A stretch of DNA of 51,865 nucleotides from Acidobacteriota bacterium (GTDB lineage Bacteria; Acidobacteriota; Terriglobia; Terriglobales; Acidobacteriaceae). Under the pieces are notes generated by a model. The model had not been told where the DNA came from, did not search any database, and saw only the letters and a program-made list of their open reading frames with translations. The stretch covers positions 1-51,865 of the forward strand of contig JABDHA010000023.1 in NCBI GenBank assembly GCA_013285705.1. The letters are read 5' to 3'. Below, piece by piece: positions 27,871-36,430 of this stretch. Each line of letters begins with the position of its first letter. Position 1 is the stretch's first letter. A program made the translations under genes and the position numbers.

Positions 27871-28401
27871 CTACTTCTTGCGACTGGAGGACGTAGCGCC
27901 GCTCTTTTTAGCAGGAACGGCCTTCTTGCTGGCAGCGGTCTTCTTCTTCGCTGGCGAAGCCGCCTTCTTTACCGCTGGTGCAGTCTTCTTGTTGGCTGTC
28001 TTTTTTCGTGCGGCGATGGTTTTTTCCTTTAGAGCGGCCTTCAATTCTTCCAGATCAACGGTGCGCGCGGACTTCCATAGGCGCTCCAGGTCGTAGAAAG
28101 CGCGTTTTTCGGCCAGGAAGATATGGACGACGAAGTCGACGTAGTCCAGCAGGACCCACTCGCCCTGTTTACGGCCTTCGACTGAGTTTGGATAGGTGCC
28201 GAACTCACGCTTCATGCGCAGCTCGATCTCGTCGCCGATCGCGACGGCCTGGCGGTCATTGGCTGCGCTGGTGATCAGGAAGAAGTCGGTAAAGCCGGAG
28301 TCGGCTGGGTCAAGCTCCAAGACGCGCGTGTTTTCTGCCTTTTTTTCTTCGCAGGCTGCGGCGGCAGCCAGCACCATTTTGCGGGTTTCCGTGGATGCCA
28401 T
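27871..28401 (-). CDS. rsfS: Ribosomal silencing factor RsfS with Lys/Ala-rich tail
   Basis: RsfS (Iojap/YbeB) binds uL14 on the 50S subunit and blocks subunit joining when nutrients are scarce. Residues ~1-115 are the standard domain: AAAACEEKKAENTRVLEL, SGFTDFFLITSAANDRQAVA, GEWVLLDYVDFVVHIFL and RAFYDLERLW. The last ~60 residues are an added low-complexity tail built of Lys, Ala, Pro, Thr and Ser (KKTANKKTAPAVKK and similar), like eukaryotic H1 or bacterial histone-like tails, giving 176 residues instead of the usual 105-130. The tail may bind RNA or DNA, but that is inference. It follows nadD as in many bacteria. Confidence 0.92.
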   Translation of the reverse strand: MASTETRKMVLAAAAACEEKKAENTRVLELDPADSGFTDFFLITSAANDRQAVAIGDEIELRMKREFGTYPNSVEGRKQGEWVLLDYVDFVVHIFLAEKRAFYDLERLWKSARTVDLEELKAALKEKTIAARKKTANKKTAPAVKKAASPAKKKTAASKKAVPAKKSGATSSSRKK

Positions 28402-28480
28402 TCGGTGAGGGAATCTCCTTGATGCAACGTTTCATCGTAGCGTGGACCGGGATGCCAGCGCCAGAGGCGGCGAACTGCCG

Positions 28481-29164
28481 TCAATAATAAAGATGGTGGG
28501 CGCGAATATACTCCGACACCTGTTCGGGCAACGCGTCGTTGCTCAAAGAACGCTCGGCGACGGAAGAACGTACAGCGGTTGCCGACACTTCTTCATGGAG
28601 GTCCGGCAGATAAAAGAGGGTCGAGTGCTGTCCGGAGTCGTTCGTCAAGCCGAACTCTAACAACTCGGTCTGATGATGGTAGCTACTGGAGATACGCACA
28701 CCCTGCGGCAAGGTTTGCCGGGCATTCTGCAGCACAACATCGAGACGCTCGGCACCCGGGCGTCCGGCGACGATGAAGTCGCAGGCGAAGAGAAGCTCGG
28801 CGGCGCGGTACCAGTGAGAGACACTCAAAAACGAATCTGCGCCAATGAGACAAAAGAGCTGGTCTTGCGGCGAAAGGCTTTTTTTCAGGCCGAGGATGGT
28901 GTCGATGGTGTAATTCGGATGACCATCAGGCCGTGGCGCATCGAGAGCGGATACTTCGAAGCGCGTGTCTTCTCCGATTGCCAGGCGCACCATGGCGACA
29001 CGATCTTCAAAGCTGGCTACGGAGGAATCCTGCTTCAGCGGTTGTTTCCCCACTGGCGCAAATAAGACCTTATCCAGACGCAGGCAGTCGGCTGCTGCAC
29101 GCGCGATGGCGAGGTGCCCGTAGTGGGGTGGATCGAAGGTGCCGCCGAAGAAAGCGATACGCAT
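28481..29164 (-). CDS. nadD: Nicotinate-nucleotide adenylyltransferase
   Basis: NadD joins nicotinate mononucleotide and ATP to make deamido-NAD in NAD biosynthesis. The 227-residue protein begins MRIAFFGGTFDPPHYGHLAI, with the nucleotidyltransferase GGTFDPPHxGH motif at residues 7-17. FCLIGADSFLSVSHWYR is the second family block, and the C-terminal ISSTxxR motif appears as VSATAVRSSV. It precedes rsfS by 79 bases on the same strand and is divergent from folK with 53 bases between starts. Confidence 0.95.
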   Translation of the reverse strand: MRIAFFGGTFDPPHYGHLAIARAAADCLRLDKVLFAPVGKQPLKQDSSVASFEDRVAMVRLAIGEDTRFEVSALDAPRPDGHPNYTIDTILGLKKSLSPQDQLFCLIGADSFLSVSHWYRAAELLFACDFIVAGRPGAERLDVVLQNARQTLPQGVRISSSYHHQTELLEFGLTNDSGQHSTLFYLPDLHEEVSATAVRSSVAERSLSNDALPEQVSEYIRAHHLYY

Positions 29165-29217
29165 GCCGGAAGATACTCTGAGATGATCGTAAACTGTTCC
29201 TGCGCAAATCTTCTTCT

Positions 29218-29754
29218 ATGACCACTGCACATATCCGTACGGCCTATGTGGGCCTGGGCTCGAATCTGCCATCGCAAGCGGGCACGCCGGCGGAGACGAT
29301 CCGTGCGGCAATGAGTGCGTTGAGCGAAGCGGGCGAAGTCATCGCCCGCTCCTCACTGTATGAAACAGCCCCCATCGGTTGGATTGACCAGCCATCTTTT
29401 GTAAATGCCGTGATTGCTCTGCGGACAGCCGAAGTACCTGAGGCGCTGCTTGAGAAGCTGCTCATCATCGAACGCCGGTTTGGACGTGATCGCGGAAACA
29501 GTGTTTCGAAAGGTCCGCGGACGCTCGACCTCGATTTGTTGATGGTGAATGACGCGATTGTGAACACGCCGATGCTATCGTTGCCACATCCGGCGCTGGC
29601 TGAGAGAAGATTTGTGCTTGCACCTCTGGCGGAGATTGCGCCTGAGGTGAGGCATCCTGTTTTTGCAAAAACAATCCGGGAGCTTTTGCTGGCTTTGCCC
29701 AATACTGGCGAGAACAAAAGCGATTGCGTTCGGATGATGCAGCGCTATCCGTAG
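29218..29754 (+). CDS. folK: 2-amino-4-hydroxy-6-hydroxymethyldihydropteridine diphosphokinase (HPPK)
   Basis: A 178-residue pyrophosphokinase of folate synthesis that moves pyrophosphate from ATP to the pterin. TAYVGLGSNLPSQAG is the N-terminal block, SSLYETAPIGWIDQPSFVNA the pterin site, and GRDRGNSVSKGPRTLDLDLL carries the two metal-binding Asp residues (LDLDLL). PHPALAERRFVLAPLAEIAP is also diagnostic. It stands at the head of a plus-strand run with the TonB receptor 18 bases downstream. Confidence 0.95.
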   Translation: MTTAHIRTAYVGLGSNLPSQAGTPAETIRAAMSALSEAGEVIARSSLYETAPIGWIDQPSFVNAVIALRTAEVPEALLEKLLIIERRFGRDRGNSVSKGPRTLDLDLLMVNDAIVNTPMLSLPHPALAERRFVLAPLAEIAPEVRHPVFAKTIRELLLALPNTGENKSDCVRMMQRYP

Positions 29755-29772
29755 AATAAGAATATCGAATCT

Positions 29773-32025
29773 ATGTCGAAGTCTATTGTCTCTATCGCCG
29801 GATGCAGCTCCTTATTTTTCGCGACATTGCTGTGCTTTTTTACTGCCCTGCAAGTTTGTAATAGCCAGGAGATATCAGAAGTGTTTTCCGGCGTCGTTGT
29901 GGACGAAGATGGTTCGCCGGTCGTTCATGCAGAAGTAGGCGCGCCGGATGGACCGGTTCTCAATAGCAGTACGGCAGATGGAAGATTCAGCTTCAACAAG
30001 AGTTCGCAAGGCTCGGTTACAGTTCAAGTCAGTGCTCTCGCACACGCCACTGTAACGGTTACAATTCAACCGAATGTGCCGGCGAGGGTTGTATTGCATA
30101 AACTGCAAGAGCGCGTCGTCGTTACGGCTTACCGCTCGCCCCTAGACACGCTGGACAGCCCGGCGAGTGTGCGCGTTGTTGGCCAGCAGCAGCTGAAAGA
30201 GGCAGCAACTCCGGCGCTGGATGGCAAGCTGCGTCAGGTTCCTGGTGTGGAGCTGTTCCGGCGGTCGAGCTCGCTGGTCGCCAATCCTACATCGCAGGGA
30301 ATTTCACTGCGGGGGCTGGGTTCGACGGCTGCGAGCCGCACACTGGTTGTGTCAGACGATGTGCCGTTGAATGATCCTTACGGCGGATGGATTCACTGGG
30401 AAGAGATGCCGGAACTTGCTATCCGCTCAGTGGAAGTAGTGCGCGGCGGAGCATCGGACTTATACGGATCGAGTGCCATCGGCGGCGTCATCAATGTGCT
30501 GCCCGTAAAGCCGGAACAAAACATGTTTGCACTGACTACCGGCTATGGCGGTGAAAGCACGACCGACAATGGAGTGCTCGCCTCATTGAAACATGGCCTC
30601 TGGGCCGGCCTTCTCGCTGGCGGAATATTAGGTACAGATGGATACACGCTGGTTGCGCCCGATCTGCGCGGCCCTATCGACCAGCCGAATAATGTGCATT
30701 CGCAGAATGGACTGGTTGATCTGGAGCGGACGATTCGTAACGGCGACCATATCTTTTTGCGAGGAAGCGGTTTCAACGAGGCGCGTGACAATGGCACTCC
30801 TCTACAGAAAAATGGCACGCGTCTGTGGCGCTACTCGACCGGCGTGGACTGGTCGCAGCTTACGCTTCGCTTCTACGGCAGTACGGAGCACTACAGGCAG
30901 ACTTTTTCCTCGATCAATACAACCCGGACCTCTGAAACCCTGACGCGCTACGCCGAAGATCCTGCGGACGAGCTGGGGGCCGCTGCGCATTGGCGCCAGG
31001 CAGTGGGCTCTCATATTGTCTTTCTTGTGGGAGCGGATACGCATGATGTACGCGCCTCCGATGACGAGGTGCTTTTCTCTGGAGCCGGCGGCTTCCAGAA
31101 TACGGCGGGGAGGCAGAGGCAAACGGGTGTCTACGGTGAGGCGCTGGCGACGCCGGGAAAGTGGACGATGAGCGCGTCCGGTCGTGTCGATCACTTTTCG
31201 AATTTCGATGCGACGCAGTGGACACAGACAGGCTCGAAGGTCTTTCCGGCGTTCAGCGAAACCGTCTTCGACCCGCGGCTCGGCATCGCCCGAAGGATCA
31301 CGACAAATATCGCTCTGAATGCCTCGGCTTTTCGCGCGTATCGCGCGCCTACTCAAAATGAGTTGTACCGCACCGGACAAGTTGGACAACAGACGACGCT
31401 GCCGAATGCCAATCTGCGTTCGGAGCGGGCTACCGGTTGGGAGACTGGTTTCCAGGCGAATCTGCCACGCTGGCAATCGATGTTGCGGGTAAGTTATTTC
31501 TGGACGCAAGTGAATCGGCCGATCACCGCTCTTACGTTGAAGACCACACCCACAGCGACTACGCTTATGCGCGAGAATCTCGGTCAGATCGAGAGCCGTG
31601 GCGTCTCGGTGGATTATGAGGCGCATCCGTTTCAATGGGTGTCGCTGACCGGCGGCTATCAATATGCCGATGCGACGGTGACGCGTTACGATCAGCAGCC
31701 GCAGCTCGTGGGCAACTGGATTCCGCAGGTGGCGCGCAACATGGCAACGACGCAGGTGCGGCTGAACCATGAACGCATTGGGACATTGAGCCTGCAGGGG
31801 CGCATCAGTGGACGGCAATTCGATGACGATGCCAACAATTATTTGCTGCATAGTTATTTTCGTCTCGATGCCTATGCTTCACGCACCCTCGGACGCCACG
31901 CAGAATTTTTTGCTTCGGGAGAAAACCTCTTTGACAGGTCGATCGAGGTTGGCAAGACTCCTATCACCACCTTAGGAACACCGCGTCTTGCGCGTTTTGG
32001 GGTGCGTCTCCACTTTGGCGACTGA
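29773..32025 (+). CDS. TonB-dependent receptor (BtuB/CirA-like size) with N-terminal CarboxypepD_reg domain
   Basis: A 750-residue outer-membrane transporter. The signal peptide ends near QVCNSQ. Residues ~35-110 form a carboxypeptidase-regulatory-like domain (VFSGVVVDEDGSPVVHAEVG). The plug begins at VVVTAYRSPLDTLDSPASVR and includes LDGKLRQVPGVELFRRSSS, GISLRGLGSTAASRTLV and EVVRGGASDLYGSSAIGGVI, a classic TonB plug. The barrel is about 500 residues and ends RLHFGD. This is the conventional receptor type, unlike the two Oar-like proteins, and its ligand may be a siderophore, cobalamin or sugar. No cobalamin riboswitch is seen upstream. It follows folK closely, with no evident Shine-Dalgarno. 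Confidence 0.9.
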   Translation: MSKSIVSIAGCSSLFFATLLCFFTALQVCNSQEISEVFSGVVVDEDGSPVVHAEVGAPDGPVLNSSTADGRFSFNKSSQGSVTVQVSALAHATVTVTIQPNVPARVVLHKLQERVVVTAYRSPLDTLDSPASVRVVGQQQLKEAATPALDGKLRQVPGVELFRRSSSLVANPTSQGISLRGLGSTAASRTLVVSDDVPLNDPYGGWIHWEEMPELAIRSVEVVRGGASDLYGSSAIGGVINVLPVKPEQNMFALTTGYGGESTTDNGVLASLKHGLWAGLLAGGILGTDGYTLVAPDLRGPIDQPNNVHSQNGLVDLERTIRNGDHIFLRGSGFNEARDNGTPLQKNGTRLWRYSTGVDWSQLTLRFYGSTEHYRQTFSSINTTRTSETLTRYAEDPADELGAAAHWRQAVGSHIVFLVGADTHDVRASDDEVLFSGAGGFQNTAGRQRQTGVYGEALATPGKWTMSASGRVDHFSNFDATQWTQTGSKVFPAFSETVFDPRLGIARRITTNIALNASAFRAYRAPTQNELYRTGQVGQQTTLPNANLRSERATGWETGFQANLPRWQSMLRVSYFWTQVNRPITALTLKTTPTATTLMRENLGQIESRGVSVDYEAHPFQWVSLTGGYQYADATVTRYDQQPQLVGNWIPQVARNMATTQVRLNHERIGTLSLQGRISGRQFDDDANNYLLHSYFRLDAYASRTLGRHAEFFASGENLFDRSIEVGKTPITTLGTPRLARFGVRLHFGD

Positions 32026-32173
32026 CGCTTTCGCTTTTCACCGAAATTGATTGTTCCGCTCCCTTTCCGGGTCTTCATGTCGGGGTGTATCGTGTTCGAC
32101 GGTGCGGTTTTGGCCCGCTTGGAAGCAGCGAAATGCAGATGCTTTCCGGGTCACCGCCAAAAGGAGCCTCCCT

Positions 32174-33673
32174 ATGGCAACAATTGCTCTTGATCCTCGT
32201 CTCGATAAGAAGACATCTGACTTCATTGCGCAAAAACATCGCATGTATATCGATGGCAAGTTTGTAAATGCCGCCTCTGGCAAAACTCTCTCCGTCTACA
32301 ACCCGGCAACCGGTGAGGTGATGGCGCAGGTACCGGAAGCGGAAGCCGTGGATGTTGACCAGGCCGTGCGGGCCGCCCGCCGTGCCTTCGATGAAGGCCC
32401 CTGGACAAAGATGAGTCCATCGCAACGCGGGCGTTTGATATTGAAGCTCGCCGATTTAATGGAGCAGCACCTGGAAGAGCTTGCCGAGATTGAATCGATG
32501 GACAATGGAAAGCCAGTTTCTGTCGCGCGCGTGGCTGATGTGCCTCTGGCCGTCGATCTCTTCCGCTACATGGCCGGATGGGCTACCAAAATCATGGGCC
32601 ACACCTTTCCGATCTCGTTTCCCGGCGAGTACCTGAGCTACACGCTGCGCGAACCCATCGGCGTGGTGGGTCAGATTATTCCCTGGAACTTCCCTCTGCT
32701 GATGGCAGCATGGAAGCTTGGACCTGCGCTCGCTGCCGGATGCACGGTTGTGTTGAAGCTGGCTGAGCAGACACCGCTTAGTGGACTGCGTCTGGCTGAG
32801 TTGATCCACGAAGCGGGTTTCCCCGAAGGCGTCGTGAATGTGTTGACGGGATTTGGCGAGGGTGCCGGTGCTCCGCTGGCAGCACATGATCTGGTCGATA
32901 AGATTGCTTTTACCGGATCAACCGAAGTAGGACGGCTGATTGTGCATGCTGCTGCCGGCAATCTGAAGAAAGTTTCGCTCGAACTCGGCGGTAAGTCGCC
33001 GGCGATCATCTTTCCGGATGCCGATCTTGAACGTGCGATTCCAGGGACGGCTTCTGCGATCTTCTTCAACCACGGGCAGTGCTGCTGCGCTGGCTCGCGT
33101 CTCTTCGCGCATGAAAGCATCTTCGACCGCGTGGTAGAAGGTGTTTCCGATATCGCGTCGAAGATTCGCGTGGGCAACGGGCTCGATCCGCATACCGAGA
33201 TGGGGCCGCTCGTTTCAGAGGAGCAGTTCGAGAAGGTCACCGGCTATATCAACTCGGGCCTGAGCGAAGGCGCGAAGGCGACGGCTGGCGGCAAGAAGGC
33301 TGCCGATCGCGGCTATTTCGTGCAGCCTACGGTGCTGACGCGCACGACGCCGGAGATGAAAGTCGTCAAGGAAGAGATTTTCGGACCGGTCGTCTGCGCT
33401 GTTCCCTTTACTGATACAGATCTTGACCGCATCGCCCGCGAGGCGAACGACACGCCGTACGGGCTTGCGGCGAGCGTGTGGACGCGCGACATCTCGATTG
33501 CAAACAAGATGGCCAAGCGCATCCGTTCCGGCACGGTCTGGATCAACTGCCATAACGTTTTCGACGCCGCGCTACCGTTTGGCGGATACAAGCAATCCGG
33601 CTGGGGCCGCGAAATGGGCTCAGAGGTCCTGAACAATTACACCGAAGTCAAGGCCGTTACGACTGCGCTGTAA
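32174..33673 (+). CDS. NAD(P)-dependent aldehyde dehydrogenase
   Basis: A 499-residue class ALDH1/2-like dehydrogenase oxidising an aldehyde to a carboxylate. Visible are PWNFPLLMAAWKLGPALAAG (cofactor site), FTGSTEVGR, the general-base Glu in LELGGKSPA, and the catalytic Cys in NHGQCCCAGSR. EEIFGPVVCAVPF and PFGGYKQSGWGREMG near the end are conserved. The start at 32174 is chosen because AAGGAG lies about 8 bases upstream (32161-32166); a longer in-frame start at 32051 adds residues that are not family-like. The substrate (acetaldehyde, phenylacetaldehyde, betaine aldehyde or other) cannot be told from sequence. Confidence 0.93.
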   Translation: MATIALDPRLDKKTSDFIAQKHRMYIDGKFVNAASGKTLSVYNPATGEVMAQVPEAEAVDVDQAVRAARRAFDEGPWTKMSPSQRGRLILKLADLMEQHLEELAEIESMDNGKPVSVARVADVPLAVDLFRYMAGWATKIMGHTFPISFPGEYLSYTLREPIGVVGQIIPWNFPLLMAAWKLGPALAAGCTVVLKLAEQTPLSGLRLAELIHEAGFPEGVVNVLTGFGEGAGAPLAAHDLVDKIAFTGSTEVGRLIVHAAAGNLKKVSLELGGKSPAIIFPDADLERAIPGTASAIFFNHGQCCCAGSRLFAHESIFDRVVEGVSDIASKIRVGNGLDPHTEMGPLVSEEQFEKVTGYINSGLSEGAKATAGGKKAADRGYFVQPTVLTRTTPEMKVVKEEIFGPVVCAVPFTDTDLDRIAREANDTPYGLAASVWTRDISIANKMAKRIRSGTVWINCHNVFDAALPFGGYKQSGWGREMGSEVLNNYTEVKAVTTAL

Positions 33674-33710
33674 CTGCGCTTCCGGTGGTCTTTGCCAGAC
33701 TAGCTTACCA

Positions 33711-33745
33711 GCAGAAAAGAGCGGGATTTATCCCGCTCTTTCTGC
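33711..33745 (+). terminator. Intrinsic terminator after aldehyde dehydrogenase
   Basis: gcagaaaagagcggga pairs with tcccgctctttctgc (one bulged A) around the loop ttta. It lies between convergent genes and probably works in both directions. Confidence 0.9.
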
Positions 33746-33774
33746 TGAAACCCGATACCTCAGCGGCAATTTCA

Positions 33775-34692
33775 TCAATGCGAATAGCGCTGCTCTCCCG
33801 CGGGCAATGCTACGGCCAGCTTGTTCTGCTGCGGAGGCAGCGGGCAGGTTGCATAGGGCGTGTAGGCGCAGGGTGGGTTCTGCAGGCGGTTGAAGTCGAG
33901 TACCAGGCGGCCGGGTTTGTCGAGGCCGTGGTCGGGAAAGTCGGCGTAGAGGAAGCGGGCTGCGCCATAGGTTGTGGTTTTGCTGGTGGTGTCGCGCAGG
34001 ATGAAGAAGAGCTGCTTGGCTCCCGGCTCTTCGAGCACTGGTTCTAACTGAACGGTCTTCCCGTCAAGCGTGAACTCGGCGACGCCTGGGACCGGGAGCT
34101 TGAGTGTTGTTCCGATGATGGTCGGAATCGATTCCTCATGTGGGGGATTGAAGGGAATCCATTTGGCTTCGATGCGGTAATGCGGATCGGGGGCGTACCA
34201 GTGCAGGCCTTGGAAGTGGGTGCGCGTGGGCGCCTGCGAATCTTTGATGCGGAGGGCGAAGCGATCGCCGCGATGGATGACGAGCAGGGTGAGCGTGCCT
34301 GCTTTCAGCACGGTTGGGTTTGGGCCATCGGTATCGACTTTGATCGCGTGCGCTGGAGCGTCGTTTGCGAGGAGACTCGCAGCAGGCGCCGACAGGTAGA
34401 CGCCGTCGCCCTTGAGTTCGAGCACGCCGAGATGATCCGCAACCGGCGCGTTGAGGCGGATGCGATTGTCGGCTGCGGCTCCGAAGGTGTTCTTCCCGGG
34501 TTGCAGCCATTCAAGACCGACGAGAGTTAACCAGCCGTCTGGCGCGGAAAGTTGTTGCGCGCGCTGCGTGCGCCATTGCAACAGATCGCTTTTCCACTGC
34601 GTGTCTATGTTTACCGCTGCGGTTGCGGCTGCTGCGAGCAGCGTGGCGAATGAAACTGCGAGCCAGGAAAATGTATGCCGATGGACTTTCAT
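33775..34692 (-). CDS. Exported DUF1684 protein
   Basis: A 305-residue protein with a signal peptide (HTFSWLAVSFATLLAAAATA). The body matches the DUF1684 family: WRTQRAQQLSAPDGWLTLVG near the N-terminus, GLHWYAPDPHYRIEAKWIPF in the middle, and a C-terminal block RFLYADFPDHGLDKPGRLVL with DFNRLQNPPCAYTPYATCPLPP. The family is predicted all-beta; I know of no established biochemical function. It is exported, probably periplasmic or at the outer membrane. It stands alone, convergent with the dehydrogenase gene and divergent from tgt. Confidence 0.85.
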   Translation of the reverse strand: MKVHRHTFSWLAVSFATLLAAAATAAVNIDTQWKSDLLQWRTQRAQQLSAPDGWLTLVGLEWLQPGKNTFGAAADNRIRLNAPVADHLGVLELKGDGVYLSAPAASLLANDAPAHAIKVDTDGPNPTVLKAGTLTLLVIHRGDRFALRIKDSQAPTRTHFQGLHWYAPDPHYRIEAKWIPFNPPHEESIPTIIGTTLKLPVPGVAEFTLDGKTVQLEPVLEEPGAKQLFFILRDTTSKTTTYGAARFLYADFPDHGLDKPGRLVLDFNRLQNPPCAYTPYATCPLPPQQNKLAVALPAGEQRYSH

Positions 34693-34875
34693 CTCTGTTT
34701 CCTTAGAGGTGAGAGGAATGACTGAATCGATGGAGAAGCGTGCAGAGAAAAAGATCGCAGATTAGCGACAACAGAAGAAACGAGCTTCGCAGGTGGGAAA
34801 AGCGGTCACAATTGGAGAGTAGCGCGCTGTTGCCGCCGGGTCAATCGGGAAATGGCACCCGCTACAATCTACTAA

Positions 34876-36039
34876 GTGTCCCTAGACTTTCAAGTTCAGT
34901 CCACCAGCGGCAACGCTCGCCGCGCCACGATGACGCTGCCGCATGCGGCAGTGGAGACACCAGTCTTTATGCCGGTCGGGACGGTGGCTTCGGTGAAGGC
35001 AGTGCCGCAGCATCTGCTCGAAGAGCTGGGTGCGCGGATTATTCTGGGAAATACGTACCATCTCTATCTGCGGCCCGGGCATGAGCTGATTCGCCGCATG
35101 GGCGGGCTGCACCGGTTTATGAGCTGGAACCGGGCAATTCTGACCGATTCCGGCGGCTTTCAGGTCTTCAGCCTGAATGAGCTGCGCAAGGTCACGGAAG
35201 ACGGCGTACAGTTCCGCTCGCATCTGGATGGAGGCGCGCATTTCTTTTCACCTGAGCACTCGATGGATGTGCAAATCGCACTTGGCTCGGACATTGCCAT
35301 GGCCTTCGACGAGTGCACGGAGTATCCGGCCGATTATGAGCGTGCGCGCAAGTCGCTCGACCTGACGCTGCGCTGGGCAGAGCGCAGCAAACGACACTTC
35401 GATGCGCATAAGCATGAGCGTCCATGGAACCAGGACAGGGCACAGGGCGCAGGGCACAGGGCGCAGGTGCCAGAGATTTCTGCTGATGCGATGCCCAGTC
35501 TCTTCGGTATCGTGCAGGGCGGCATGTATGCCGATCTGCGGCGTGAGGCAGCTGAACGGCTGGTGGAGATGGACTTTCCCGGCTATGCCATCGGCGGCTT
35601 GAGTGTCGGTGAGCCGCGCGAGTTAACACGCGAGATCATTGCCGAGACGCTGCCCTTTCTTCCCAAGGACAAGCCGCGTTACGTGATGGGCGTTGGATAC
35701 CCGGATGAGATTGTTGAATACGCCGAAATGGGCGTCGACATGATGGATTGCGTGCTGCCGACACGGGCGGCGCGACATGGGCTGATCTTTACCTCCGAAG
35801 GACGGCTGAATATCAAGAACCGACGCTTTGCCGAGGATCAAGGCCCGCTCGATCCGGAGTGCAGCTGCATGGTCTGCCAGCGTTATAGCCGCGCCTATCT
35901 TCGGCACCTGATGGTGGCGCAGGAACCTCTTGCCGCTGTGCTGAATACGCTGCACAATCTGGCGTTTTATCTCGGCACGATGCAGCGTCTACGCGACCGG
36001 CTCGACGCGGGGGCCCGGACCACCCCCTCCCCCGTCTGA
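34876..36039 (+). CDS. tgt: tRNA-guanine transglycosylase (queuine tRNA-ribosyltransferase)
   Basis: Tgt exchanges G34 of GUN-anticodon tRNAs for preQ1. The 387-residue protein has a TIM barrel with the general-acid Asp in RAILTDSGGFQVFSL, the substrate loop GGLSVGEP, the nucleophilic Asp in MMDCVLPTRAARHG, and the zinc site CSCMVCQRYSRAYLRHL. It begins at a GTG (34876). About residues 186-203 (PWNQDRAQGAGHRAQVPE) form a non-family insert encoded by a GC-rich 14-bp tandem repeat. In many bacteria tgt is followed by yajC-secD-secF; here those genes lie 12.4 kb downstream on the same strand. Confidence 0.95.
   Translation: MSLDFQVQSTSGNARRATMTLPHAAVETPVFMPVGTVASVKAVPQHLLEELGARIILGNTYHLYLRPGHELIRRMGGLHRFMSWNRAILTDSGGFQVFSLNELRKVTEDGVQFRSHLDGGAHFFSPEHSMDVQIALGSDIAMAFDECTEYPADYERARKSLDLTLRWAERSKRHFDAHKHERPWNQDRAQGAGHRAQVPEISADAMPSLFGIVQGGMYADLRREAAERLVEMDFPGYAIGGLSVGEPRELTREIIAETLPFLPKDKPRYVMGVGYPDEIVEYAEMGVDMMDCVLPTRAARHGLIFTSEGRLNIKNRRFAEDQGPLDPECSCMVCQRYSRAYLRHLMVAQEPLAAVLNTLHNLAFYLGTMQRLRDRLDAGARTTPSPV
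35437..35464 (+). repeat. Two tandem copies of a 14-bp unit inside tgt
   Basis: The unit agggcacagggcgc occurs twice perfectly and is flanked by partial copies. It lies in frame within tgt and encodes the odd AQGAGHRAQ stretch between two conserved blocks. Confidence 0.85.
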
Positions 36040-36430
36040 TCGGTTGATTTGTTTGTTTTCAATAAGATAGATGGAAATGATCCCTCGATATCCTACTGAT
36101 TCTGCGCGGTTTATCTGGTGTTGAGTATTTTCAATGACTTAGAGGGTAATCGGCTTCGACTATTACCCTACTTCTTGTCTGATTTCCCATTCCTTTATTC
36201 AGGATAACAATTTCGAGCGTAATTCTCGGCACGGTCCAACTCTTTTTAAGTTATTGAATATAAGGTGGATATTCATCTTGCTACGGTATTGAGGGCTTGA
36301 CAAGGATTTTCCGAGGCATCGAGCTCGGCAAATTCAACTTCTTTCCAAAATTCTCGATACGGGTCGTGATGATGAGTATGATGGCTTGAATGTTCTCGGG
36401 CGAGCCAGCCCCAGCGGGCAGGAGAAAGTT
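36040..36430. other. AT-rich 391-bp spacer between tgt and the VWFA gene
   Basis: I see no gene, RNA or clear repeat here. The base composition is much more AT-rich than its flanks. A TTGACA at 36297-36302 lacks a convincing -10 element. It marks the left border of the accessory region. Confidence 0.5.

Noticed and set aside
36297..36302. TTGACA as promoter of the VWFA gene
   Set aside because: No acceptable -10 element at the right distance.
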